From the NCBI GenBank assembly GCA_963583905.1, contig OY757309.1:128139660-128203659 (forward strand): 64,000 bases of DNA, written 5' to 3'. The position numbers and the translations under genes are program-made. Below are positions 1-12,789 of the stretch, one piece after another; position 1 is the stretch's first letter, and every line of letters starts with the position of its first letter. The notes beneath the pieces were generated by a model that searched no databases, was not told where the DNA came from, and saw nothing but the letters and a program-made list of their open reading frames with translations. This stretch comes from Stenurella melanura (Eukaryota > Arthropoda > Insecta > Coleoptera > Cerambycidae).

Positions 1-2
1 AT

Positions 3-968
3 GTTTTTACTAAATGGATCGAAGCCAAGTCATTTCCAGAATTAAATGCTGTCCTAATCACGTAGTATCTAGAAGAAGAAATCATTGCTCGATACGGAAC
101 TCCGAAAGTAATCATATCCGATAATCTAGGACATTTCGACGCCGCCCGATATAAGCAATGGTGTGCCAAGAATGAAATCATGATCAAATATTCACCTATA
201 TACCACCAACGAGCCAATCCTATAGAAAGACGAGTTCAGGAATTTAAAAAAACGCTGCGGATGCTTAACTACAAAAAAGCACAAAACAACTGGGACAGAC
301 AAGTCCACAAAGTCCTTCAAATACTCAGATCCAGATATAATGCTGCCACCAAAATAACGCCCAGCAGAGCCCTCCTTGGTTACGAAATCCCTCAGCAAGG
401 AGAATGGAACTTGCCCCAGTATGAACACGAAAGAGAAGCTCTAGAAGAACAATCTTACGAAGATAGACATCAGGAAATCGACAATAACCAGAAACAATAT
501 CAAACTGATTATTCGCCACCAGGCTCCAAACCCCCTGTAGAATTCGAAGAAAACGACATGGTCATGGTTAAAGTCAAACGAAAACGACAGGACGTTTTCT
601 TACCCATGTGGACAGGACCACATCAAATAGTCCATAAATTATCCCCAGAAGTCTATGAGGTACAACGAGGACCCAATTCGTACATGATACACGTAGACGA
701 TCTACGCCCTGCACCCGAGGGCAACGATATAATCGACATACCCACCGAAAGCGATTCAGAAGATGACCAACCACCTGATGATGCCCAGGACGTAGACGAA
801 ATCCCAGAGGTGCACGAACAACCCAGGCCACCTCCCGAACCACCAAACGAACCCGAAGTCTCAACCCCTACGCCATCCCAGGAAGAGGATGACGTAACCG
901 AATTAGTCCAGCCACCAGACGAACCCGACGGCTCCTCCGCCATTTCGAAGAAGACGGCGACGAGCTAG
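3..968 (+). pseudogene. Ty3/gypsy integrase, C-terminal part
   Basis: Integrase inserts reverse-transcribed retroelement DNA into the host genome. One frame reads from base 3 to a stop at 966-968 and resembles the end of the integrase catalytic core: an 'IISDN' segment carrying the second catalytic Asp, then a conserved Glu in 'NPIERR', then a C-terminal domain with 'MWTGPHQIVHKLS' like the GPY/F region of Ty3 elements. The last ~80 residues are Pro/Glu/Asp-rich. The frame is broken by a TAG at 63-65, and the Asp motif is abnormal ('SDNLGHF' where 'SDNG.QF' is usual), so this copy is dead. The upstream reverse transcriptase and protease lie outside the window. A probable 3' LTR follows 220 bp later. 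I see no separate env gene between them. Confidence 0.8.
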
Positions 969-1191
969 ACTCGTCATCCAAGACGAATAGTGGAAATTAT
1001 TCATCTAGTTTTTCGTATGTAAAGAATTCATCTTTCATTTTACTTTTATATACACATAACAATACTTACAATTTCATGTAAACATTTTCTGTGTCTTTAC
1101 ATTCATGTATTTCGCTAAATCTTAAGATTACGTATATCTAATGTAAAAAACACAACAACACTCGAAACATCAGTCGCAAATCGGGGCGTAC

Positions 1192-2508
1192 TGTAGAAGC
1201 AAATTTTTTGAAGAGATTTTCAAAAAACTTTTATGCCCAAAAAAGCGCAATCACGAACTCTCTCGATCGCCAAAATCGAAAGTTAAATAAAAACGCAACT
1301 AGTATTTTTTCGGACATCATATGCTAAGATGTAGCCCCCTGTACAAGTTAAAATTATTTTTCATGCCTGTCTTAGCGCGGCAATCTATTTTATTATTAAT
1401 TACCCCTCGAAACAGCCGTCGCGCGTGCAGACAAAGAACAATCAGATCTAATACGTTATTCATAATAATATTGCACCACCTCATACAAGAACAAGCCCGC
1501 AGAATCGTCGGCTCCTGTAACCATCAATGTCTCGATTTTACAAGAAGTATCTATTCATATTTTTGACAACCCTTTGTGCAACAAAGAAACATTCACCGCC
1601 GCCCTCAATAAATTTTATAAATTAATTACTGACATCTTCGGAAAAACATACTTTTCAAAGCCACGTGTCGACTACCCTTTGTCGCATTCAAAAAAAGTAA
1701 TAAACCGATACCAATAAATCGACTACTAACGTGGAAAATATAGATTTCTCAAAGGACTATTCATCGTCAAAGAAACAAAGAAGCTCAATGCACCCTTGTT
1801 AAAATTTTATATAAAAACTCGGCCGCGCCGCTACAAGACAGTACAGTTATCATCGCGCAGTCAGTGAAAAAAGTAGTCTCTAAGAAGTTAACAGTGCGCG
1901 GCGACCGACCCCCGAAGTAAGGCAGAACTCCGCGTTATCTATTTCGGTAATAAACCCCCTCGAAAGTGCATATCCGCGACCAGTATTAAATAATCGGAAA
2001 CAACTACGGTTTACTGAGATTTCTCGTGTTGTGTGTTTAACCAAACTGTTGTCATTAGTTTAATAAACAATTTGTGTTCTACAAAAAGGCTGTGCAAAAC
2101 CGACTTTGTAACAAACTCTAAATAAATCTATTCTTAAACCGAATTCGTTAAACAAATAAGTGTTTTTCATTTCAAAAACTCTACGAAACAAACCTCTTTT
2201 ATTCGCCACAAACGGAAAGCCGAAGCCGACTCGACTAGCTGAGCAATTAAGAGTAGTTCACCCCTATCTAAATTCATCCCTCAGGCCGACCCTGGTCCGC
2301 CTGAGACCTATCAACCTTAACCAAGCCGAAACAAGGAAGACAGAGGCGAATTTCTGAAAAAAGGTAGCAGGAGAGCAGAAGTGAAGTGTCCAGAATTATT
2401 CCAGGAGGGGCTGATCATCCCTCCAGTCGACAACTACTGCCCCTAGAGAACTTCAGAGAGCTCGCCGAAATAAGGTAGGGAAAATTTTCCAAATTATCTA
2501 ACCCAACA
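1192..2508 (+). repeat. probable 3' LTR of the Ty3/gypsy element
   Basis: The left edge is set by a short purine-rich tract (about 1177-1188) followed by TGTAG, the expected polypurine tract/LTR junction downstream of integrase. Inside are a TATA box at 1808-1816, a likely start region about 30 bp later, and AATAAA signals near 2062 and 2122, giving a U3-R-U5 order on the plus strand. The right edge is only a guess, placed at the ACA ending at 2508. The partner LTR is outside the window, so neither edge could be checked by comparison. Small reading frames inside (for example 1321-1566) look accidental. Confidence 0.55.
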
Positions 2509-5500
2509 GTGCTAAAACAAAGAAGCCTCAACAGTGGTCAAATCCAACAGCCAAAATAAATCAAAAAAATTTTTTTCGTAAAAAATTTCGAACTAAATAT
2601 TTTTTCGTTCGTGCGTGAATAACCCCACGGCAAAGTTTTTGTTGTGTTGGGGATGACAAAGCGCTTATCATCATGATGAGACAAAGCCACTTTGTTCTTT
2701 ACTTCGGTGAAAATATCATGCAATTGACTTCGAAATGTATTCATCTTTCTGAATATTAAGCCACCCTGTTCAACGATTTGCTTATAGTCGTCTATTGATA
2801 ACTCTTTTTGAATGACAGATCTCTTCACACCTTTTGCTTTTTTTAACACGCTACCCACAGATTGCACGCAATAAGCTTTTGCTCCCGTGCCATAAAAACT
2901 AATTATTGGATCCGCGGGAAACTCATCTTTAAAATTGACTAAAATCGGTGGGCTTTTAGGTACATTAAATATATTACCGTGCTGATAATTCGTAGTATCG
3001 AATTTATATATATTTCTATCATAAAGTCATAAAAATTTTCTGTTAAAATTTTAATAATTAGACTATCAGTATCAGTATACAATAATGAAGCCTTATCTCC
3101 AAACTCTCTTTTAATTACATTATAAAAAAAATTGTACAGCACCGTTTTCGACAATTCCAAGACACAAAAGCCAATAAAAATTGGTTTAGTGTACTCTACC
3201 TTCTGTTTCCCCATATGGATCGCCACAAAATCTTCAGTGAATATCGAACATGTTTTGAAATTTGGACGAGCTATTAATGCATTTGCACCCATACTGCGTC
3301 TAATACTCTCCCAATGAGTAACCAACTTTATATCTGTTCTGTTTTCCACATTCTCCATTGTCTTACCAAACGCGGCGTTGTTCATTAATTTATATTTATC
3401 TTTTTCAAATTTATTTGTCGCTTTGTTTCTCATCTCGGTGTTTAAGTCTATGTATTTCTTTAACCACCTAGATTGATTAAATTTAAGAATTCTATGTATT
3501 TTAGTAACCTCTAACCCATTATTAATAGCCTGCTTTAAATTTACGTAGTGCACTACATAGTTTTTTTTATCATTCAAATTTGGTATTAACTTTTTTAATT
3601 TTGATTTTGAAATGGGTGGCACAATATTTTCAACTAAAAAGGGAAGATCTGAGTGCAAGTCGTGTAAGTGTTCTGGATAATGTATGTCTACTTCAAGGGC
3701 GTACCCATGGGGGTTATTATCCGAGATATTCATAATATCTAAATCACCGATTTCTGTCTCAGACAGCCACGTAAAGCCCCCCGTGGGTAACATATTTGCC
3801 TTACTATATCCATATAAATTCGTGGAGTCTAGATATGTGAGAAATGATGATGGCTCATTGGGATCGTAATCAGGCAGAAACTTATTATTTGCAATATGTT
3901 TTCTTTCTGAACATTGACTTATTCCACCCCTTATACCCCTTTTAAAGAAATGAATCATATCGATATCCGTTAACAATTCTAACTCTATTCCGGTTAATTT
4001 TAACATTGCATCCCATGATAATCCCGGAGCTGTATAATACTGGGCTGGATCTAGTTTATATTTATCTAAAGAAATTGTCCGAAAATTTTCAAACACATCG
4101 CATATAAGAAGCACGTCTGATTTCAAATAAATATCTGAATAATCGCCAAGACAACGACATTCAAATAATCTCCAAACATCCTTAGCCCGCAAATAATCTG
4201 CATCTGATATGTGCTCTTTGTTTAAATTATCATAAAATTCCTCTTTAGATGGTAATTCAGTTACATTTAATTTCTCTATACTATCTATAAAACTATATGG
4301 AAATACCCCCTTCTGTCTCATTAAATTAAATTTATCATCATCATTATAAAAACTACGTGTTGTTCTCAACTGATCGTCCTCTAAATTCGCACCTAAATTT
4401 TGTATTGAAGCTGATAAAAATTTAAAACTATCGATAAATCGTAGCTGTAAATATTTCTTCTTTGTAACCCCTTTCTTATCAACATAATCGTGCATATAAA
4501 GGTGTTTCGTAAAGGACATATATTTTTCTTTATTTTGCGCTATTACCCCAACCTTATCCTTGTATTTACACAACTCTTTGATGAACATATGACTATCGTA
4601 TCCACTCATATTGTGAAATATAATAGGTATGAAATTGGGTAATTTGTAATTTAAGTTACAGACCGAATGTGCAGCACCAAATCTTACTTTACCTGTTAAG
4701 TGGCAATGGTCCCGAACTTTAACATCCTCTCCCTCGAAAAGCCCCCCACATATACCACACGCGGTCGCATTCTGAAAATTTTCGTTTTCTTGTGCTGTGA
4801 GTTCTGCCATTGGGACTATATATTTCATATGTGTGTTATATATATTCCTTAAGTCAGCCTCTATACGCGCTACAAAAACTTGAGCTGCATCACATCCCCG
4901 ATACAAATTAAACTTGGAGAGATAATTGTCAAAGGAGCACTTAATGTAATATGCAAAAGAGTAAGGCTCATGTTTAAAGGTCTTATTCGTGAAAGAGCGT
5001 TCGGGGTTTGGCTCGCACGTATTGATAGGTTTTAAAATAGACTCAAAGTCAGCATATACTACAAATGGTACTCGCATTTGTTTCTCAATGTTTTCAAATT
5101 TTAATATATTCTCAGCAACTTCTTTACCAAATTTGTTAATTCGAAATTTCGTTGTGGGTGTTGTTGTGTAAATATGATTACAGTCATTTCTCTGGTGTTG
5201 AAATAAGTGACGTTCATTATTAAAGTAAAGTAAACAACCGTCACAAAAATGTTTCTTATGATCGCTACCAGAAACTTGGGTGGAAACTAACTTAGATAAA
5301 TCCTTTATCCAACAATAGTGACTATTAGCACAATCGTTATTACAGTGATGATTCTCGTCACCAACACATTCACTCGAAATTAGCAATAAATTTATGTGAG
5401 TATACATTTTTCTGCCCGAGTAACGTAAAGGTCCAACAACTTCATACTTAACCCTATTATTTTCAAATTTCTCCTCTAAACCGTATACATTAATTGAAAT

Positions 5501-5796
5501 ATTATTCATTTCCTCAAATTTTGATATATCTCGTAATTTTATTGGAAAATTCATACCTGTTACATTTAATACCCTTGAAAAATGTGGATATGATGATGTG
5601 TAAGATACATGGCCATTTGGGGGATACAACGCTGACGTCACAGCCCAAGCAAAGCAACATTGGTCCTGGTTCTGTACATTCACCACAGCCTTCATATTTT
5701 CAATATATTTCGGCAATTTTATGTATGATGAACCACCCAAAGGACTGTACTTGTTAACATTAATTTCAACAAAAGCAATTCTTTCGAGTTCCCAAC

Positions 5797-5855
5797 CTAA
5801 AAAATAGACAATGGTTAATCATTTTTTTTTATACTTTACAAAAATATTTGCATAC
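5797..5855 (-). other. 59-bp intron in the fossil DNA polymerase gene
   Basis: On the minus strand GTATG follows 'GATTCAG' and a T-rich stretch ends in TTTTTTAG before 'GTTGGGAACT'. Removing it joins two segments in phase, and both sides match the family's expected order: N-terminal helical region, then the 'GGSSYI' region. A spliceosomal intron in such a polymerase points to nuclear expression of the original gene. Confidence 0.75.
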
Positions 5856-6169
5856 CTGAATCACGTTCTTGAAACTCAGTACTTTACATTACCATAGAAT
5901 CCACAAAACTACCCAAAATATCATTTAAATTCATGGATTCATCCAAAATACTATTGGAGGTATTAAATGATTTCATTTCAATTATGTCTTGAGCTGGTAG
6001 AATGTACCTGGCGAAATTTTCCATATTTACTTTCACTGTTTTATGAATCCTCAGCACTTCCTCCATCTTTGGTCTGATTTCGTTAAAAAACATTGTGTAA
6101 TCCAGATAATTATTTTCACAATGCACTCGATATGTTATGATTCTGTTCTTGAAAGCCGTTTGGACAATA

Positions 6170-7543
6170 CCCAGATAGCACCAAAACATCCACAAAACGT
6201 CCAGAAGATGTCCGTTGATGACATTCAGGACGGACGAATGATGTCCATTTTAGGTCGTCAGACGTATGGTGGACGTTCAGAGGAGGTACCGTGTTACAAA
6301 TTTGGACTTCCTCAGAACTTCCGATTTAGGGTCATTATAGGTCCAGATGAGGACGTTCGATGGACACACACAGGCTTTTCAATTCAGACCTTCATAGTCT
6401 TAAGAGATGGTAAATGATTTGTTCAAGATACTTTATATTGGCTAACATTTTATAGACAGTTTTTTTCGTACCTGAAAAAGGTATCGACTATCTAGCAACC
6501 CCAGTCCGAAGTCTACCCCTAATTTCTTTGAAATTAGAGATGCACTTCGGTTTAGCAGGTTTTTTTTTCTTTTTTTATAAAATTTTAGTTGGCGTAAAGT
6601 ACTTTGAAGAAACCGTTCACCAGCTCTGTGGCTATTGCTGCACATTTTTTTAAAGCTGCAGTGGTATTTTTTTATTTGTACACTGCATTCAGTGGCATGG
6701 AATAAGAATACTAATTTTTATTATTTTCGTACTGTTGCTTCTATAGGTTTTAATAAATTTAGCTATTGCTTAGTTGAGAAATAATTAGAAAATATAGAAA
6801 TATTGCAGCAAAATAAGTTATTAATTTGTATGTGGTACTAAATGATAAATTTAATGATGAGCTAGGAAAAATCAACACATGGAAAAAAATATAAATTCTT
6901 TAGGGAAGCAGGGCAGTTTATCTATTAGCTTTGAAAAGGTGTTAAACAAATTTTACCCAAGGAGGCAATATTTATAAAAATTTTATTTAGTCTGGAGTTA
7001 AAATTATGTCGCTGATACATCATTTACTGCCATAAGTATATCTTATTCTTATTAGCTATTTTTTTGTGTTGAACAAAGGGAACACAATCAGAAAGCAACC
7101 AATAGAGATCAAGAATCTTAAAAATACCTCGATTTGTTTGGCTATTTAGTGATTGCAGTCAGTTGGTTCAGCACGAAAGAAAATAGCTATTGTAATATCA
7201 AAAACTTTTGTGTATATGAAAATTCCCAGGACATTTCTGCGTACTTTTTTTTCGCCGTATTTAGTTACACTACACGATTTTTTAACCAGCTTTCAAGTTT
7301 TCTTATTCCTTTCCTTCTGTATTTTTTAACGGCCCCACATTGTTAATTTGTTACATTCGTGACAAAATGAATCTTGGTGGGCCAACGTGCGACCTAAAAT
7401 GGACGTTCACAGAACCTTAATTTAATGTATCCTAAAAACATCCGAAAATAGACGTCTTATGAAGGTTCGTTTAACGTCGTCGGATGTTCGGACCAAGAGA
7501 GGACCTAAAACGGACATCCTCCGGAAAATTGGTGCTATTTGGG
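6170..7543. mobile_element. 1.37-kb non-autonomous TIR transposon with TA target duplication
   Basis: The ends are inverted copies of CCCARATAGCACC, flanked by TA at 6168-6169 and 7544-7545. Both subterminal regions are rich in GACGTCC/GGACGT-like words. The interior is AT-rich and has no supported coding region. Deleting the element plus one TA rejoins the fossil polymerase coding frame exactly, which fixes both ends. The TA target suggests a Tc1/mariner-type transposase acting in trans. A related element lies at 9775-13799. Confidence 0.85.
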
Positions 7544-7885
7544 TAGCTACACCATCCATCATAGGGGCACATGAATTTGTCCTATGCTGCAGTGTTCTTC
7601 TATGTGATTTCATCTGAGTTGCTGTTAGAGTCACATTACAGCAATCACATGTTTGCATACTAGTAGATGATGTTGAAGGAGTTGAATCAACTCTGGACCG
7701 CTTTGCGAAAGGTCCCTCATTCCCACACGATTGTCTTTCATGACGACGTAAACGTGTAAAACTTTTACCACAAGACGTACACGAATGCATAATTAATCTT
7801 TACTATAGGAACCTAGCCGATTCAATGATCATATGTTAACTCCTCTTTTGTATTTACAGGGTTACCCCCACTCCCGTAAATAAGA

Positions 7886-8052
7886 TTGTAACGCCATAGC
7901 ATTACATCCAACTTACCACACCAATTACCCCCCTCCAACTCAATAATTACCCCCACCGCAGCAATTGCCTCCTACCACCCTAATTACCCCCACCATACTA
8001 ATTACTCCCCACCATACTAATTACCCCCACCACACTAATTGCCCCCCCCCGG
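7886..8052. repeat. imperfect C-rich minisatellite
   Basis: About eight degenerate copies of a 16-20 bp unit of the form TAATTACCCCCACCA run through this stretch and end in a run of C. Unit length varies, so slippage is likely. It lies just upstream of the start codon of the fossil polymerase gene but shows no promoter motif I can support. Confidence 0.7.
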
Positions 8053-9774
8053 CTATGACGTCAAGAAAAGTGGTGGGGGGAGGCCCAGCTCCGGTATAAA
8101 CACTCTACTGGTACGTTTCTAGGAAATGTTTCATTTATTACTCATTACTATTTTTTGGAAACGTTTCATACACATTTCGTGTTTAGTGGGTACGCGTTTT
8201 CACAAGATAGTCTGATCTTGCGCGTCTCATACTATATAGATATTTATATACTTATCTTTTTATATACTTTATTCACTGGCAATTAAAGGCAGGGTCGTGG
8301 CGGAACATTTCTGTTACAAAAACACCTACTAAAACCGTGCGTTAAAATATTTTTTTGATTAAATATACTAGCAATTTTATTGCAAATATTGAACATCCAC
8401 GTCTCGGCATGGCATAGGTATAATAAAAATATGGAATTCGACAATTTTGTATTCTTTTTGATTTTTAAAATTGTGAAATGCTTATTAGCTCCAAAACATG
8501 TCTTAGATAATTGTGTTTTTCTTGGAGAGAAATAACCACAACTTCTACATCGAAAACACATCGACTCACCATAGTAGAAATCATCTTTTCTCAAAGGGTT
8601 TGCAATTTTATAATCAACTGCGAAGATGAGTATCCTATAGCCTAGGTATATATAGAATGTGCAACAATTAATAAAAAAGTACAGTAAGTTGGCGAAAAGT
8701 ATAATGGTTATAGCTTATTGTATACGTTAGAAGCAGTGCTGCCTAATGCCGTTGACCAAAATTGTAAGAAAGAAGTAGGTAACAAAGTTTTGATAAATAT
8801 TTGAATGGGAGAAATACTTGGACTTTATTAAATAAAATGTTTCCCATTAAATAATAGCAAATAAGAATAACTATATAAATAAACATTATATTCATTATTT
8901 AATTTGTATATTTGTATTAAAATCCGAGGCTTATATTAAAAAGGTTGCGGCACTATTATAAACAATAACCCAGCAAAAATTAATATCCCTGATTGATAAC
9001 CAGCAACCTAAAACCTAAATAATTCATTGATGCTTCCGAAATGTTTACATATTTGTATAACTTTACAAAAATATGCTATTACGAAGTTCAAATAGGCGTC
9101 CCATTTAAAACTTTAGTGTTTTGGCTTTATCACCACTCTATGTCATGTTAGTTGGATACGTAAATCATAATATCAATATGCATGTATATGTAAATATCAT
9201 ACGTATTATATATCTACGGCTGCACAGATTACCAAAGTACCGAATTCACCAATTCGCCAAAATTAACAATTTTTCCTATTCACCGTATTATGAAAAGTCG
9301 TGATCACATCACGGTTTAAATTCACTGATATCAGAAATTCACAGTTACGATTCACGTTGTGATTGAAAAATCACGATATCGCCCAACACTATTAAGCACT
9401 CCTTCTTTAATCTATCCCTCCTTGCGTCGCGTTTACCACACTGAACTGTACCATATAAATGGAATGCCAATGCCTATACCTATTTGTATGTAAAATTGAA
9501 TCTCGCGCAAGTATGGAGACGGGAGGTCTCGGCGCAATCGCATTGTGTAACCCGCCAGGGCCGGCTCTATTTCTATTGCAAGTGTTTTTAATATGTCTTT
9601 TTTCAGAAATCATAAAAAATACGCGTGTATAGATTGACATTTCTTATATAGTCAGCCTTTGTCTTAATTTTTATTAAAGAACAAAAAAAGTTGCCATTCC
9701 CAAAACATAATTATTTAGTTCTTTCTAGCAAACGTTCGTCATAATGCGCGATCATATTGATGAGAAGTTGAATA
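8053..9774. other. AT-rich intergenic DNA, no supported gene
   Basis: Only short frames with no recognisable domain occur here. 'TATCCCTGATTGATAACCAG' at about 8985 resembles the left end of the element that starts at 9775, so transposon debris is likely. No RNA gene or clear terminal repeats were seen. Confidence 0.5.
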
Positions 9775-11449
9775 TCCCTGATAACAACAAACGTCCCCAG
9801 GACGTTCAATTAGGTCCTCGTTAGGTCTGAACGTCCCGGGTATATATGGTACGTCCCAAGGACGTCCGTTTGCTATCGTCCCTAAAACGTCCTGAATAAA
9901 ACGTTTTAAGGACATCCTGCTAGAGTCTAGTCAAGACAAACCTAAACACATTTGTGAAATAACCTCTAGGAGTGATGTTTCTTTTGAGCAGATGAGGATG
10001 TGATTAAGAAAAGAAATTAAAAACTGTAAGAATGAAATTAAAATCCTTAAAAAGTTTTACTAACAAACTTTCTTTTGATAACAAAATATTTTCATATTGC
10101 ATGGTCCATTTAAATTTTGTCAATTTGATTTTTCTGATTTCAGAAATCTTATATTCGTTTCAACTATTTTTTTCATCTTGCGAAATCACATTAATTTGTA
10201 CTTTTTGACAGTACAGTGTAGTTATTATACTACTATCCTCTATATTAGTGTGCTACTATCATTTAGTACGAAAATATCGCAATGAGAATAAATGGAAATA
10301 CCTACTGGAATGAATAACAATTAAAAATATGTTAATCAGTTCCTATAAAGCTCTTTTATTTTAAAATTCCCGCCAAACGGGAGTTTCGGTTAGTTTAGTT
10401 GCTCAGTTGCTGTCAAACTATGGGGAATTCAATTTGGTAGCCTTATGGTTATTGCATTGCATCATTTTTATTTTTCCGCACACTGCCACTAGTCTCTTTT
10501 AACAGCTACAAAAGAAAGTACCAAAAATAGGTAAGTCTATTTAATTGATTTATTAATATATAAGTATTTAAATCGATATTTTATTCTAGATAAATTTGGT
10601 GTTGCTTATTTGTAGGTTATATAGCCTGCTACCAACCCCGCCCTGTTAAAATTCTATGGGAGATTACCTGTGAACCTGGGTATGTAGTTTTTAGTTGTTT
10701 ATCATGGAGCGAACTTATTCACATAAAAGAAGATTGTTGGTTAAACATTATAAATACAATACTTCCCTTCCGTATGCGAGGGAAGTAAAAATTGAAAAGA
10801 AGTACCTACTCACTGTGTTAAACGAAGTGTTATATATGGTTCGACATCTCTGATGAACAAGTGGAGGTGATGAAACTTTTAATAGGTAAGGTTTGATACA
10901 TCGAGTAATAAAAACATTTGCCAGAAAACATCAACAAACTTGTAAAGTATATTTAGGGATTTCAGTAAATTAATATAAGGAAAACACTAACAAAGGTACT
11001 TTTTGAGGAAAATTTACAAATTTGTAACTTATGTGCCCTATTTATATTTTTTATGAAATTATGCTGTACGTACGTACGTACAAAAACTTTTAGACATCAT
11101 CAATGTTCAACCTAATAAACCTGCTTCTAACCGTAAATCCTAATGCATCTTAACCCATAGCCATTTTCTTTACTTGAATTCTGTAATAATATTGGCAAAA
11201 AATATAACGTTAAACTTATAATAATGTTATTAATCTGGTAGCATTAGTCACAACATATATTTCTGCTTCTCTCGGTCTTTGGTATTATTTGTAGAATCGA
11301 TCATTCATAGAAAGAGGTCTTCTTAAAATTTTTAAATGAGCAAGGGAACCTTTCAAATGCAAAAGTCAATTAAACGAAATAATGTTCACATTTAAACTGA
11401 TTTTTTTTTTTAAATAGAACACCAAGAAAATTATAATTTATTTTAAATA

Positions 11450-12789
11450 TCCCACATAACAAAATGATATGCAATGTACATATACTGTATCTTCAATCGA
11501 TGGATATGTATATCCACAAGATGGAGATATTATATCTAATGTACATGTAATGGATGTGGAATTAACATTCCCAGCAGATACGTTTGTCGCCGACTTCCAT
11601 ATCTATTTTATATCCAGTGAATGTACATAAACATATGCAATGTACATTCATTGGATATGAAACACACATCATATACACAATCGTATATTTTATGAATATA
11701 CATTACATATCTCTGAAGTAGTTTCCACGGACATCAAAACGCTTATTAAATACTGCACCCGACGCGTGTTGCCCCAGTCATGTTGGCATCATCGGCAGAT
11801 GATTAAAACGAAAAGTTTTAATGATCCCGATGATACCAACACGATTGGAGCAGCACGCATCGAATGAAAGTGTTCGAGTGTTTTGATGTTCGTGGGAACT
11901 ACTTCAGAGGTATCCAATAGTATCCATATAAGAGGTAATAAAACACAGATAGCTTAATAAGAAATATATTTTATATAACTATTTTAAACATACACAAACT
12001 TTACAAAATAACCTAATATTACACAATATTTAAAATTTTCAATATTGACGTATACTTCTTTACCTTCCGGTAGTTTAACAAATTGTAAACATATGTATAA
12101 TACCTACTATAGTTACTCATGTCCTACATATATGTTTAAAACATTCTCAACCATCGGTAAGTTATATAATATGAACGTATGTTATTTTTATTCACTATAT
12201 TTATAAAATACATACCCAATATGACATAACAGCAAATTTTTAGGCCTCTGTCACTTTCCGCCATCTTTACTAAACACACACCCGCCACAATCAGTTAAAT
12301 ATGAAACTTGTAAATTTTCTAACCCTAAAAGAGTATGTATTTACGAATCTAAAGAATTGCATTATAATAAATATACTTTTACATCATGGGAGCTTCATGC
12401 AATTGTAACAGCATAATATTGTAATAAGCAAATATAAAATCCAGAGAATGAGAAAGAGTTAACTTTCATCACACATAAACACTATGCACATAACACTACA
12501 GGGCTTAATGGCTGCCGGCGCCGTAATATGCCATAAATTAGTAGCGCATGCGCATCAGATAATGAGATAAAATTCGTGTACGCGTATAATTTAATTATAC
12601 CTTAATGGACATGTTATGTATAAATCATTATGTATGTACCTCCAGCAATATACACTGTATATGACGCTGATGGATATCAGTAGCTGAATATACATTTCAT
12701 ATCATATGTATATTTAACAAAACATATTCAAATTCCAACACCTAATGCATATGCTATGGATGTACATATCCATGAGATGTTATGTGGGA
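11450..12789. mobile_element. 1.34-kb TIR element rich in TGTACAT/GGATAT words
   Basis: The ends are inverted copies of TCCCACATAACA, flanked by TA at 11448-11449 and 12790-12791. Both subterminal parts carry many copies of short words such as ATGTACAT and GGATAT(G), typical of transposase-binding arrays in non-autonomous elements. No coding capacity was seen. It lies within the 9775-13799 element and itself contains the 11711-11908 hairpin. Confidence 0.75.
11711..11908. repeat. 198-bp near-palindromic hairpin MITE
   Basis: The left arm starts CTCTGAAGTAGTTTCCACGG and the right arm ends in its inverted copy with a few mismatches. The arms meet near a short centre around 11812. This is a fold-back element within the 11450-12789 element, making a third nesting level. 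Confidence 0.8.

Larger units (their letters stand above)
2538..7790 (-). pseudogene. protein-primed family-B DNA polymerase, Polinton/adintovirus-like, broken
   Basis: Polymerases of this family copy the DNA of self-replicating transposons and related viruses by protein priming. Reading down from 7790, the N-terminus has two Cys/His pairs resembling C2H2 fingers. It is interrupted by a transposon (6170-7543), resumes at 6169, and splices over an intron (5797-5855). The long 5796-3010 part shows another C2H2-like finger (C166, C169, H182, C187 counting from codon 5740), exonuclease motif DFES at ~231, a His-Me finger insertion ('CGICGG...DHCHLTGK...CNLNY', ~328-365), exonuclease II 'NMSGYD', palm motifs 'DSTNLYG' and 'KLMNNAAFGK', and 'YTDTDS'. 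The C-terminus ends with 'TLPWGY' at 2538. Defects are a stop at 5884-5886, a 2-nt frameshift near 3015 in an (AT)n run, and the transposon. No capsid, ATPase, protease or integrase gene is adjacent. The family call is strong; the exact lineage is inferred. Confidence 0.85.

Noticed and set aside
1321..2357. Two short frames within the 5'-most LTR
   Set aside because: No env-like features (signal peptide, membrane span) and located in U3/U5.
7886..8052. CRISPR-like regular repeat
   Set aside because: Units are degenerate and of variable length without unique spacers, and the genome is eukaryotic.
8283..8594. 103-codon minus-strand frame
   Set aside because: No family resemblance and low-complexity context; likely chance.
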